The notes beneath the pieces are model-generated. The model was not told the origin of the DNA. It made no database searches and worked only from the letters and a program-made list of their open reading frames with translations. A program made the translations under genes and the position numbers. From Eucommia ulmoides (Eukaryota > Streptophyta > Magnoliopsida > Garryales > Eucommiaceae), in the NCBI GenBank assembly GCA_016647705.1, contig CM028333.1, forward strand, positions 26,096,243 to 26,160,242: 64,000 nucleotides of DNA, read 5' to 3'. Positions 47,011 to 58,999 of this stretch are shown in pieces (position 1 is the first letter of the stretch; each line of letters starts with the position of its first letter).

Positions 47011-49379
47011 AACAAGATCTCAAATTGCATTTCATTTTATTCAACATAAAATTGCTAATCCGTGTTGTTGAATTCAAGATTTTGATGAACAATTAAGTAT
47101 TTATATTTTTTGTGGAACTAATGGTTTTATCAAATGTTTCAGATTTATAGTTCAACACATGTGATTAAGAAGAAGACCTCATAAAAAAAATATAAAAAGT
47201 GCAAGATGGATGTAATGAAGATGTGAAGAGTTTTGAAGATCTTGAAGAAAAATAAGTGGAAACAACTATCTACTTATATAGTCTTAATGCAACTAGAATT
47301 AAAATCACACACGACACTTAAAATGAGTTTGATAAGAAATGATAAGTTTAAAATTCTAAAATTAGATATTATTTGTGCTCCTTATCCTAAAATTAGATAT
47401 GATTTGTGCTCCTTATGTGAAATGAATTTGATGATTGACCTAACTGGAAAACATATTTTAAAGTATAAAAAGTTAAGTTTTCATGTCAATTCTGTCAACC
47501 AAGAAAAGTAATCGGTCAACTGAATTAAACAGTGTGTTTTGGAGTTAAAATGAATTGCTACTGATCCAGACGGTAACTGAATGAAATTGGTCGGTCAACT
47601 GTTTGAAATAGTAATTGAATTGACGAAGGAAGTGAGCACATTGATCCAATCAGTCAACCGAATGAAGATGGGCGGTCAATTGTTTGAGTCAACAAATGAA
47701 TTGGTAGAAAAATGGATCACACTAATCCAATCAGTCAACCGATTAGATGTGATCGGTCAACCGACTAGCCTTAAGCCAACGGTTATATTTGGAGCAGGAC
47801 AAGTCGGTTAACCGACCTATAGGATTCGGTCAACTGACTGAGTCAGTTGAGATTTCGGGTGATTTGGTCTCTTGGTAAAAAACTATCTATTTTTTGTGAT
47901 TCCAAGAGAGAGATTTTGGAGACTTGAACTTAATTGAACTATTAACAACCTATTATATTATCTCTATTGATATGGTCCATATATTTTGAGATTTTCCTAA
48001 TTTAAATAGTTTAATACTTCCTAGTTCTATGGTGTTAAAGTGAGAATAGTTTTATTGAATTAAGTGAGAAAATTGAAAGTTATTTTTAAGTAAAATACAT
48101 CTGAAATGAAATGTTATCATATATAGGGTTTAAGAGTGTCATTAAATGGCATATCTTTGAGAAACTAGCCGTTGGATGGCTAGTTATTGGTCTATTAATA
48201 TAGACCTACGAGAATTGAGTTGAGTACATAAAAAATAATTAGTTAAAGTTTTTCTAAGAGTGAGATTTACACTAAGATTTTTACGTGAGATTCTATTCAA
48301 GTTTTTTTTATCTAAGGTGCTAATTGTTTGGCATCACCAATTTGGGTTCTAATTGCAATTGAATCATTGTCTTCGGTGTTTTCCCGGTAAGATCCTTCCA
48401 AGTTTTATTGATTTCTTTAAGTTATATTTATCTTGATTACTTAGTTTAGGATTGATAGAAAAATCGTTTTTGAACTTAAAAGTCTGAAAATCTTTTTAAG
48501 AGATTTTTGCCTGTTTATCTGATTACGTGCTAAATTTGTGCTACCCAAATTATTTATTAATCAAATTTGAATTGCCTTACATTATATTTATCACATAATA
48601 ATTCTTAGGGACATTAATTGAGTATATTCGTATTGAGGTGATAGAAACTCCTTGTGGGAAGAAACCTGTATTTTTTGTATTTGTGAGTTTGAGTGGATTA
48701 GACACGTTTGGGACAGTGTTTATTCAGGGTAGTTAGGTTTTGATATTTTTCATGTAAAAAACAATTAGGGTTTGATCTTTATCCTGATAAAAAAATTAAG
48801 TTATTATTTTCCCTTGAAAAAAAAATTAAGTTTTGATTCATTTTGTAATTGAATTATTTTTTAGTGATTTGTAAAAGTTTATCATTCCTTGTGAAAAGGA
48901 TAAGTGAGAGAGAGTTAGATTTTTCTTTAACTTAGTAAAAAGACTGGGTTCATCCTTGACCCGTAAAAAGGGTAAATTGTAAAGGTTGATTTTGTGCCTG
49001 TAACAAAATCGTGAGTTGTAGGGTTTGGTTCCTACCTGATAAAAGAATCAGGGGTTTAGTGGATTACGAATTTTCATGGAACTCGAGGGACTGGACGTAG
49101 ATAAGATTAGCATGACAGAATCAGAATAAATTCTTGTGTGTTGTATTGATTTATTTTTTATCTTGTGTTTGAGTGTGCATTTATTATTAAACACATATCT
49201 TTTACGTATAAAAATAATAATGTATTGAAGAAAATTGATTATTTGTGTTTAAAGGAATTAATTGTTTAAATTTGATAGCTATTAATTCACCCTCTCTTGG
49301 ATATCTCTTTGGCTCAATAATTGGCAACAGAGCTGGTTTTAACTCGTTAGACTTCACATCCTAACTAAACACGTTCACA

Positions 49380-50230
49380 TGGAGTGCATTGATAATGATA
49401 TTGCATGTGAATTCTCTACTTGTCTTGATACTATTAGTGAATCTCTTACTTGCTCTGATAATCAGGGTCCCGTTAGTGAGAATGATAAACATTGTGATAA
49501 TGAGGTTGCAAATAAGGCTATTGAGATGCTAATTGTTCTTACCTATGTTTTTGCGGAATTTTTTTTTTTTTGAAACTTGGGCAAAAGATTGCGATTCTTG
49601 AAAATAAAAAATTTAGTATCACTAAATCTTTTAAGAAGAAGAATTTAGACAAGAATTTTGAAACTGCTAAATTTTTAAATTCTTTATCTGAAATTGGTAA
49701 GTTGCTTGAAAAAATCGATTCTCATGAAGAATAGAACGAAGTTTTGAAAAATAATATTTATGATTTTTAGCAAAGTGATTATAAAAAGAAGAATCTTGAA
49801 ACTTTAATTGAGGCCTTAGACATTGAGTTAAATAATATAAGGTGTGAGCTTGATAGAGCTCATTTGAAAATTCATTCTGTCGAAAATGATTGCTGAATTC
49901 TTAAGAATGATTTTGAATTTATGCATAAAAAAAAATTTGGTCTACAGGTAAACATTAGTTCGTTAGAGAGATCACTTGATACAACTCAAAAGGAGCTTAA
50001 CGAAGCAGTGGATAAATTCAAGGATATTAAGAGCACTAAACTTGTTGAAAAATTAATAATTGCTAAAGCAGCTCTTCAATATTACCATCAATATCGTTCT
50101 CCTGTACAAAATAATGATTATCCGAAGGAATGTGCTAACAATGTTAAATGTTTTTATTGTGGAACGCATGGTTATTTTGAGAAAATGTGTTATTTATTGC
50201 ATGGTTACCCGGTCGGATCCAAGAAATAAC
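49380..50230 (+). pseudogene. gag-like region of the pol-less LTR element
   Basis: Part of the element at 47066-57697. Charged, coiled-coil-like sequence is followed by the zinc knuckle CFYCGTHGYFEKMCYLLHGYP-type motif at about 50150-50200, spacing C-X2-C-X4-H-X4-C, characteristic of retroelement nucleocapsid. Fossil, frame not continuous. Confidence 0.6.
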
Positions 50231-51512
50231 TGGATACCAAGGAGAGAAAATTTTTATGTAGGTACAAATGGGAGATTTGATTAATCAAGAACGTACAATG
50301 AATGTTACATGCCAAGAAGGAATTTCAGATTCAATACACTAATGAGGATGAATCAAAATATGCAAAATGGAAAGTTCGAAAAGCAGCTAGTTCAATACAT
50401 GAAATCAATTGATACTTATCTTCAAAGAATGACGAGAAACCAATATCAGAAGACAACGTATAAGGTGGTGACAAAGTAAAATGAGGGAAAACAGATCAAA
50501 GCACCTTATAATGGAAAGAAGATCATTATTGAACCAATTCAGAAGAAAGTCGTTGTGCATAAGGAAGAAATCAAAATGGTAAATCAAGCAAAAGAAAAAA
50601 TGACGGATTCAAAGGACAACAAGCTTAAAATTAAAAATCCACCAAAAGTACACACACCAACTGCTCCCAAGCACAAACCAGGTATGTCAAATTTCCTGAA
50701 AATCAATTATGTTAATTTTATTAGGGAGACCGATGCTTCGTATTTTTCAAATTTGTTTATTTGTGACATGTGTGAATGTATGTGAAAATATTTTAAATAA
50801 TATGTGTGGATCAAAATATGAGATAAAAATGAAACAAATAGATCAAATAGGTCAAGATGGCACTTAAGGATGAAATTATCTTGTCTGTCAACCGAGAAGA
50901 ACTATCAGTCAACCGACAGAAACAGAGCCTGCAAAGTGCAGACTCTGCTCTGGTCGGTTAACCGACTGTTACGGGATTAATATCCCTTTTAGCATTCATT
51001 TCACTTCCATTTCGAATTCCTTCTTTCTCTCTCTAGAAATACTTCACTGCCTAAGAGAGTTCCTTCCAAATTTACAAGAGAACTTCAAATATTGACTTGG
51101 ATTAGAAGATTGTGGGCTCGAATCTATCATTTTGAAGAAAAAATTTCATCAAAAGGTTGGTCTTTCATCTCTACTTTAGGGTTTCAATAGATTTACTTTT
51201 TAGGCTTCATCCTCTTAAGTTTTTTTTTATCTTTAATCACTTGTTGAAAATCATTGTTGATAGAAAATACCTAGAGGTAGAGTAAAACAATCATGCTCGG
51301 GAAAACATAAGTTTGACACCATTCACTTTCAAAGTAAAGAAGATGGAGAAATATACAAAAATGAAACCAAGAGTCGAAAAGTTGTTTGTTCTAAACCTGT
51401 TGATTTTTTCGCCCTCAAAAAGAAGAACATTGATCTTGAAAAGTATGTCAAGAAGATGGCGTGGACCAATTTTCTTACACAATGTAATGAGTGAATGCCA
51501 CATTAGGTAAAA

Positions 51513-51950
51513 ATGTTTTACAATAATCTTACGATTGGTAAAGGAGAGTTGAGGTCGTTTGTTAAAGGTGTTGAAAATAAATTAGTTATGGAAGATCTTA
51601 GGAAAATTTTGAAGTTCAAAAAGGGAGATGTTCGTCCTTATAATACCACCTTATGGATTGTCGGACATCTTAAGAGAAGTGAGGTTGTGAATAAATTTAA
51701 TTTGATTGATAGAAGAGCTGAGTCATTATCACTTGAACACCATCTCATTCATTCAATAATCACTCATTCTATTGTACCTAGAGGAGGGAGTCAAGCGAGC
51801 GTCAATGAGTTTGATTTGTATTTACTGAATAAGATTGTCAATGGTAGAAATATTGATTTGGCCCATATCATGTTTGAGCTCATGGAATATCAAGTAAAGA
51901 AAACATCAAGAGTACTACCCTATGGTGATGCGCTTCAAAAAAATCTTTGA
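51513..51950 (+). pseudogene. 'Putative plant transposon protein' domain-like ORF
   Basis: A 145-codon frame inside the LTR element, downstream of gag. The run HSIVPRGGSQASVNEFDLYL followed by VNGRNIDLAHIMF resembles the domain often annotated in plant genomes as 'putative plant transposon protein', found in many pol-less LTR elements. Function unknown. Family recognition is from memory and was not searched. Confidence 0.5.
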
Positions 51951-53929
51951 CCATTTCAAAATTGATAGCAATTCTGAAGAAAATGCACTTCTCACGATAA
52001 CCCCAGGATGGTTAAATGTGAATAGTTGTTATTTTATGGGGGTTGAGTTCCAAAGAAATAGATAGGTGAAGAAAATAGGGGAGAGAGAGAAAAAAAAATG
52101 ATTGAGGGTGTAGAAGAAAATGAGAAAGAGTTTAGCACAGATCATAAAATCGATATGCTTCGGAATTAATTTGATAACTTCAAACAATACACTGAGATGT
52201 TTGATTCCAGAGTGTTCGGGATATCAAACGATATAGCAGAGATGAGAGTGTCCATAGAAGGCGGATATGGAAGGCTGACTGATACAATGGAAGTTGGGTT
52301 CGGAAGACTCACGAGCAACATGGAACAAATGTTCCTATTCATGCAGAACCAGCAATATAGTACTCAGCAGCAATTCAATGGTCAGCAGCAGTACGGTGCT
52401 AAGCAATAGTACAGTAGACAGACTTCTTTCGGGGACATCAGTCCTTTGAAGAACCTTCGGCAGCAGGACCTTCGAGGGCAGAACCATCCACATCGTATTA
52501 TCAGCAAATGTCTTCTAGATCAGGCATACAACCCGGAGGTGAATACCCACAGCCACCAGTCCATTGGGACCATATTATTCATTCATGGGATAAGGTCCCC
52601 ATTAGAATTTATGCAATATCGTATTTTGGTTATGTAATTGAACATGTCTCATCATAGTACCATGGTCTGTAATAGTTAATTTAGAAATTATGGTACTTGA
52701 TCTAGACTTGATAGGATTAAGTGGTAATTAGTCTAATTTGGTGAATTATTATCTAGTAATAATCTTTTATGCATTAATGTTTATTTCTTATGATGATCCA
52801 CATATATCCTAAAATTGAAAATGGTTTTAATTCTTATTGTTGAAAATCAAGGTTTTATGATCTTTTAAAGAGGAGTTCTTATAAGAATTTTTATCAAAGG
52901 GAATAAAGGCTAACTTAATTGTGCCCCCACTTTTTGAGATGACAAAGGAGGAAAAGCTAATGTTTAATAAGTTAGTTCATGTTTAGGGATTTGTTCGCCT
53001 AAGCATTGCATTGATTACAGGAAGAAGTTATTATGGGGCTTAATGTTGAATATCATTATTGATTAGTTGGATCCATATTGAATATCTTTATTGTTTGCTT
53101 ATGTTTTCATGTTTATACTAAAATGAGTTTAAATACCCGTCTCCAGTTTTAAGGGGAGTGTGGTTACATTTTTTAATAAAGAAAACATTGAAGTTAATTG
53201 TCATCATAAAAAATAGGGAGATTGTTGAATCAAAGGTTTTGATGAACAATTAAGTATTGATGTATTTTATGGAACTAATGGTTTTATCAAGTGTTTCATA
53301 TTTGTAATTTCATGCATGTAATTAAGAAGATGACCTATGAAGAAAACATAAATGGTGTAAGATGGATGTAATGAAGATGTGAAGAGTTTTAAAGACCTTT
53401 TAAGAAAAATAGGTGAAACCAACTCTCTACTTATATATTTTTAATGCAACCTGAATTAGGATCACACACGACATTTAAAATGAGTTAATTATATGTGTGT
53501 CATGATGGGAAATGATAAGTTTAAACTCCTAAAATGAGATATTGTTTGTGCTCCTTATATGAAATAAATTTGATAATTGATCTAATTGGAAAATATGTTT
53601 TAAAGTATAAAAAGTTAAATTTTCGAATCAATTCGGTTAATCGAGAAAAACAATCGATCAACTGAATCAAACTGTGTTTTGAAGTTAAAATGAGGTGTTA
53701 CTGATCTAATTGGTTAATCGAATAAAATTGGTCGGTCAACCGTTTGAAACAATAGCTGAATTGGTGAAAGAAGTGAGCACACTGATCGAATTGGTCAACC
53801 GAATGTAGAGGGTCGATCAACTATTGGAGTCAGTAGAGAAATTGATGAAAAAATAGATCACACAGATCCAATCGGTCAACCCATTGGATGTAATCGGTCA
53901 ACCGAGTGGGACTAACATTTTTATGAAGT

Positions 53930-56163
53930 GTTTCAGTTTAAAGAGTTCCAATCAAGATAATATTATGAAGGATGTAGAGACGGAAATTAAAGAGATTGAA
54001 GATTTTGAAGAATTTAGGTGAAAACAACTCAAATCATTTTTACTCTTAATGTAACGTGATTAGAATCACACACGACACAAATTAAAATGATTTATATTTA
54101 TGTGTGTTTATATTAAGGACCTAATTTAGTTCAAATATTTGCTCCAATTTGAAATTGAAAAAGAAAACTTAACTTAAGCAAGATTAGTGTTTAAAATTTA
54201 TTATTAGTGTCAATTTAGTTAATCGAGAAAAGAAATCGGTTAAAGGTCTGAAAATGTCAAAGTTTGGAGTTGAAATATATTGAGAGGGATATTGTTCCAG
54301 CAATGATCGATCAACCGACCACATGGTTCGATCAATTGATGGGCAAGGGCAGAAAAATTGAGAGTCTCTAAATCGATCGGTTAACCGACCAAGGGAGATC
54401 AGTCCATTGATAGCCGAAAGCTAAACTCCCAATATCGATCGGTCAATCGACCAGGGCCGAAAATAAGCCTGAGATAGCATTCTGTATTGATCGGTCAACC
54501 GATCTACTAGGGATCGTCAACCGACCATTGCTTGAGCAAAGGTTGGGATACATCTTGTATCCATCGATCGACTGATGGGCAGAGGTTGGTCAACTGACTA
54601 AGCTGTTTTAGATTTTGAGGATTTTCGGGATTTGATCAAAACTAGTCGTTACTAGCTTTTTTTTAGCAAATCTTTTGGAGATATCTTAGGGATTTGAATA
54701 TATTGATAATATATTACTCCTATTTGGATATCCCTATAGATGTGGTACATAAAATATTGGTATTTCTTAATTTAGTTCATTTAATATTTCCTATCTATTT
54801 ATTTGGAGATTGAGAATTAATTTAGGGATTTAATTGAATATTTTCAAAGTCATATTTAAGTGAATTGAACCAAGATTAAATGGTATTGATATATGAGGTC
54901 TATATGTGCATTTAATTGTCATATCTTGTAGAAACTAACCGTTAGAGGACCTATTTCAAATTAATTTAAATAAACCTGCATTTTTTTTAGATCAATACAT
55001 TACTTCCATCAAGAACTAATTGTTCCTGAGCTTTTTAAGAGTCATTATTTTGATATTTTCTTGAGAGATTATTGTGAGATCATTTTGTGAGAAAAGAACT
55101 TGAGAAATAGCGCTAAATGTTTTGGCATCATCGATTTAAGCTGTTTTGCGATTCATATTCAATCTTTCGGTGGTTATCCTAGTCAGATCGTCCCAAGTTT
55201 TTGTTCTTAATTGTGATTTTATATTATTATTTCATGCTTGGATATAAGATCTTTGTGAAATCGTTTTTGAACTTTAAAGAGTATAAAAATTATTTTAAAA
55301 CGATTTTTGTGACAATCTGATTACGTGCTTATTTTTATGCTACTCATATCTATTATAATCAGATTTTGAATTTCTCACATAAAATTCTATCATTAGTAAA
55401 TTCAGGACATTAATCGAGTTAAATTGATTTGAGGAGGTAGAAGCTCCAAGTGAGAAAAAAATCTCTAATTCTTGTAATTGGTGAGTTTGTGAGGATTAAA
55501 TACTATTGGGAGTATCTAGTCAAGGGTAGCTTCAGTTTCGATCTCTTCTGGTAAAGAGATTGAGGTTTAATATTTATTTATTATATAAAAAGGTTGGGTT
55601 ACTATTTTCCCTTGAAAATAGTTAGGCTTGATTCTTCTTGATTAGAATTAAATTTGAGTGATTTGTAATGTTTCCATCCTTACTGGTGAAAAGGATATTT
55701 AGAGTGTTTTGTGAGGTTTGATTCTTAGCCTAGTAAAAGAATTATGTTAGTCTTTAGCCTAAAAAAGATAAGGTTCTTCCTTATTTTGTGAAAAGAGAAA
55801 TGTAAATGTTGATTCTAAGCCTGTAAAAGAACCATTATGTAAAAGTTTGGTTCCTACCTGTTAAAAGAATCTAGTGGTTTAGTGGGTGTGAATCTTTGTG
55901 AGGTTCGGAAGATTAGATTAGCCAAGAGTAGCTTAGTGAACCAGTTTATATCCTTGTGTGCTGTATTTTTACTTTATCTATTTTCTATTGTTTGGGTGTG
56001 CACCTAGAATAAGTAAGATTTATTCGCTGCATTATAAAATTAATAATTAATTTATGATTAAATTAATTATTTGATTATTTAAGTGTTAAAAAATAATAAT
56101 TTGCTTAAATTTTTTATAACTACCCAATTCACCCCCCTTTTAGATAGATCACTGGGCCAACAA
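53930..56163 (+). mobile_element. Second LTR nested in the 3' LTR at 53-57 kb
   Basis: Follows the LTR at 14123 in order and ends ...GGGCCAACA at 56163, after which the outer LTR resumes ('tcttgattacttg', compare 48431). It belongs to a sister subfamily ('B') of the host LTR ('A', 47066-49319). It contains many TCGGTCAACCGA-like motifs (about 54300-54610). Fossil solo LTR. Confidence 0.65.
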
Positions 56164-56888
56164 TCTTGATTACTTGATTTAAGATTGTTAGAAAAATCGA
56201 TTTTGAACTTAAAAGACAAAAAATCTTTTTAAGCGATTTTTGCCTATTTATTTGATTACATGTTAAATTGGTGCTAGGCATATTATTTATTAATCTGATT
56301 TGAATCGTCTCATATTATATCTATCACGTAATAATTATTTGAGACCTTAATTGAGTATATTCGTATTGAGCTGGTATAAACTCCTTGTGGGAAGAAACTT
56401 GTATTTTTTGTATTTGTAAGTTTGAGTAGATCATACATGTTTGGGACTGTGTATAGTCAAGATAGTTAGGTTTGGATCTTTTTCCTAGGAAAAATATTAG
56501 GGTTTGATCTTTGTCTTGCTAAAAAATGTTAGGTTATTCTTTTCTTATGAAAAGAATTATTTTTGAGTGATTTGTAAGGGTTCATCCTTCCTTGTGAAAA
56601 TGATAAATGAGAGAAAGTTAAGTTTTTTCTTTAACTTGGTAAAAAGATAGGGTTTATCATTGACTAGTAAAAAGGGTAAATTATAAAGGTTGATTATGTG
56701 CCTGTAAAAAAATCATGAATTATAAGGGTTTACTTCCTACCTGGTAAATGAATCAGGGGTTTAGTGGATTACGAATCTCCGTGGTACTCAAGTGGTTAGA
56801 CATAGGCATGACTAACTTGACTGAACTAGAATAGATTATTGTATGTTGTATTGATTTATTTTCTATCTTGTGGTTTGGTGTACACTTA

Positions 56889-57557
56889 GGGTATGTTTGA
56901 TAAAAAAATTAAATGCTTAAAACTGATTATATTAAGTACTTAATTAATTAAATTTGTTTGATAAATGTAATTAGTATCACTTAATTACTTAAGTTAACTT
57001 AAAAATTAAATCAAAATGTGAATAAAAAATTAAGTCAAAGTCCCTTCACTTATTTTATTTTACTTAATGCACTCAATTATTTTTCATTTAAAAAAAATTA
57101 TATTTTGACTATTTTACTTTTGATTCCCTATTAGGGTTTAATTAGAATTAAGATTAATGAGAATTGAATTAATTTTGAATTATTTTATAATTTTAATTTC
57201 ATTTTATATTTAAATTATTGTTATAATTTAATTTAAGTAATTAAATTACATAAAAAAAATACATAATATTTACATATTTTTTGGTTAATTTCTATTTTTA
57301 ATTTTAATATAATTTTTTTTTTTTAAAATGGCACCCTGATTTTATTGTTTTGTTCTCAAATTTTTTTTTCACATTATCTTGATTTAAAAGTAGTTACGTA
57401 AATTAAATAATTTTCAGCATACAAATTTTGTACTTATCAAACAAATAAAAAAAAATCAGCACTTAAATTTTTAGCATAATTTTATCAAACAACCTTCTTA
57501 AATTTTCAGCACTTAAATTTTCAACACTTAAAAATTAAGTCGTTATCAAACAAGCCC
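56889..57557. mobile_element. Tourist-like MITE in the nested 3' LTR
   Basis: Begins GGGTATGTTTGATAA and ends TTATCAAACAAGCCC, a 15-bp inverted repeat with two mismatches, flanked by TTA on both sides (56886-56888 and 57558-57560). The 5' LTR of the same element lacks it at the equivalent position (about 49180), an empty-site comparison within the window. 669 bp, AT-rich, no coding capacity. It is younger than the LTR element. Confidence 0.85.
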
Positions 57558-58130
57558 TTAGTATTAAACACATATTCGTTACGTATAAAGATAATAATCT
57601 ATTTAGGAAAATTGATTATTTGTATTTAAAGAAATTAATTGTTTAAATTTGATAACTACTCAATTTAACCCTTCTTGGGTAGCTCTTTGGGCCAACACGT
57701 GTTATAATCAACATGATCTCATATTGATTATAATACGAGATCGTCTTATATTCCACTCACTGTCGTTCAACTCCACCAAGCTGCTACCGACTACACCACC
57801 ACCCATTGCATCTCACTAAAATAACCATACAATATAACTCGCCGCACCACCGACGAGAACATACCCTACCAAAATCAAATTCCATTAAATTCCAACATAG
57901 GACTTTCATCAAATATTGAAGAGTCGGCTTTGATAGTCAACATAGGAGCTTAGGCTGACTTTGACTCTGCGATCAAATCAAGTTCAAGCTCACCGATTTA
58001 GAGAAAGGGTCACCACTGCTGATCAAACTCCTCAGATCTCCATCCTCTCCGATTTGTCGAGATTTTAGATAAATCGATCGATCGAGAAACCCTAGAGGAG
58101 AAAGTAGTAAAAAGAGATGAGAAATAGAAC

Positions 58131-58740
58131 ATCATGGTCGCAATCCACAAGCTATAGCTCACTGACACTTATAAGCTTCCCAATTGCAAGAAAATTAGTA
58201 CCTTCTAAAGCACCAGTGGTGCTAAAGGACCAACATGATCCACATGAACCCTAAATTCCCAACACAAGAATCAACCATAAACAGGCAAAATCAATTTATA
58301 AGCAAAATAACAATCACGTTAGCAGAACATTAAATCAAGCGAAAAAGGCATCAATCCTAATAATTATTAGCATAATTAAGTATGAAGTTTATGTAATGGT
58401 TTGTTAATTTTCGGACCTAAGTCTTTACGGCCGTGACGACACCTTTCATTCTCCAATCGAAATTTGTGGGCAGATCATTAGTAAAGGATCAAAGCTTCTT
58501 TCACATCCTTGGGAAGACGGAGACGACGATTCAATCCTAGGAAGGTGTGACAAAACTCGGACGACGTCAGATCGGAGAATTGAGTGACGCCGTGCATAAC
58601 CGAATGATCGAGCTTTTGGTGGTGCCGGGCTCTACACATGTTAACCTTGAAGATCCCGAACTTGTACCGTCCAAAGCCATCCAGAAGTCGGCTTTGATCC
58701 GTACTATCGCAATGAAGCTATTGACACCATGACCACGGGG
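58131..58740 (-). pseudogene. RD19-like papain-family cysteine protease fragment
   Basis: On the minus strand, about 58700-58540 reads as the I29 propeptide (YKFGIFKVN, HGVTQFSDLTSSEF, FLGLNRRLRLPKDV). About 58480-58417 gives the mature N-terminus (NDLPTNFDWRMKGVVTAVK). A retained intron with GT and AG ends occupies 58416-58251. From 58250 to about 58133 comes [17 protein letters not shown] through LISVSE and a decayed QLVDCDH. The catalytic Cys motif is intact, but the fragment lacks the His and Asn part of the active site, the signal peptide and the C-terminal two thirds. Frame breaks occur between the propeptide and the mature start, at the donor (a stop where the family has NQ), and before LVDCDH. 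The intron shows a DNA-level capture. The plus-strand frame over 58547-58732 is a shadow. Confidence 0.85.
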
Positions 58741-58999
58741 TTCCGGGTGGGACTCATCTATGCAAATGGAGAGAGAAAAGAGAGATCAATTTTAATGTGG
58801 ATGGGTAAAATCGTCCACCAAAAAATTTAGGACTTTTTGGTAATAAATAACGCAAAATCGAGGGCTATTGTGAGAAAAAAAAAAACAAAAAAAACTTGTA
58901 GGTCATCTTGTAGATTTAGTATGTATCTAGACTTTTTGGTATTTTTCCCATTTATTATTCAGTTAGAGATATAGAAACTACAAAAAAATCTCACAAATA

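Larger units (their letters stand above)
47066..57697 (+). mobile_element. Pol-less copia-type LTR element (10.6 kb with nested insertions)
   Basis: Starts TGTTGAATTC, ends GGGCCAACA, with a perfect 5-bp target duplication CGTGT (47061-47065 and 57698-57702). 5' LTR 47066-49319; primer-binding-like TTGGCAACAGAGCTGG at 49321-49336. The interior (49320-53220) has a gag-like stretch at about 49380-50230 with a zinc knuckle (CFYCGTHGYFEKMC) and coiled-coil-like sequence. A second coding stretch at about 51513-51950 resembles the 'putative plant transposon protein' domain, and a Gln-rich stretch lies at 52190-52410. A purine tract (AAATAGGGAGATTG) precedes the 3' LTR at about 53224. No RT, integrase or RNase H was found. 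The 3' LTR contains a second LTR (53930-56163) and a Tourist MITE. It looks structurally complete as a non-autonomous element; its reading frames are broken several times. Family by PBS and LTR layout: copia, SIRE-like; inference. Confidence 0.78.
45679..58949. mobile_element. Pack-MULE-like element with two captured gene fragments
   Basis: Left end GGGACAGTTACCAAAGAAT; right end, reversed, GGGAAAAATACCAAAAAGT: 14 of 19 match. A second matching block lies inside each end (AATTTTACCCCTCCGCACATT on the left; reversed right GATTTTACCCATCCACATT). Flanks ATTTATTAC (45670-45678) and ATTTATTAT (58950-58958) give a 9-bp target duplication with one mismatch, the Mutator-group size. Without the 10.6-kb LTR element at 47066-57697, the element is about 2.6 kb. 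Inside are a kinesin-5 fragment (46486-47010), an RD19-like protease fragment (58131-58740), both with introns, and unidentified stretches at 46010-46480 and 57960-58130 that may be further captures. Similar 'cgtgttatattcaacacgag'-type sequence lies just inside both ends (45810-45965, 57700-57800). No transposase. The degenerate ends indicate an old insertion. Confidence 0.68.

Noticed and set aside
58547-58732. Plus-strand 61-codon frame with a plausible-looking protein
   Set aside because: The opposite strand reads clearly as a cysteine-protease propeptide with known motifs; the plus frame is its shadow.
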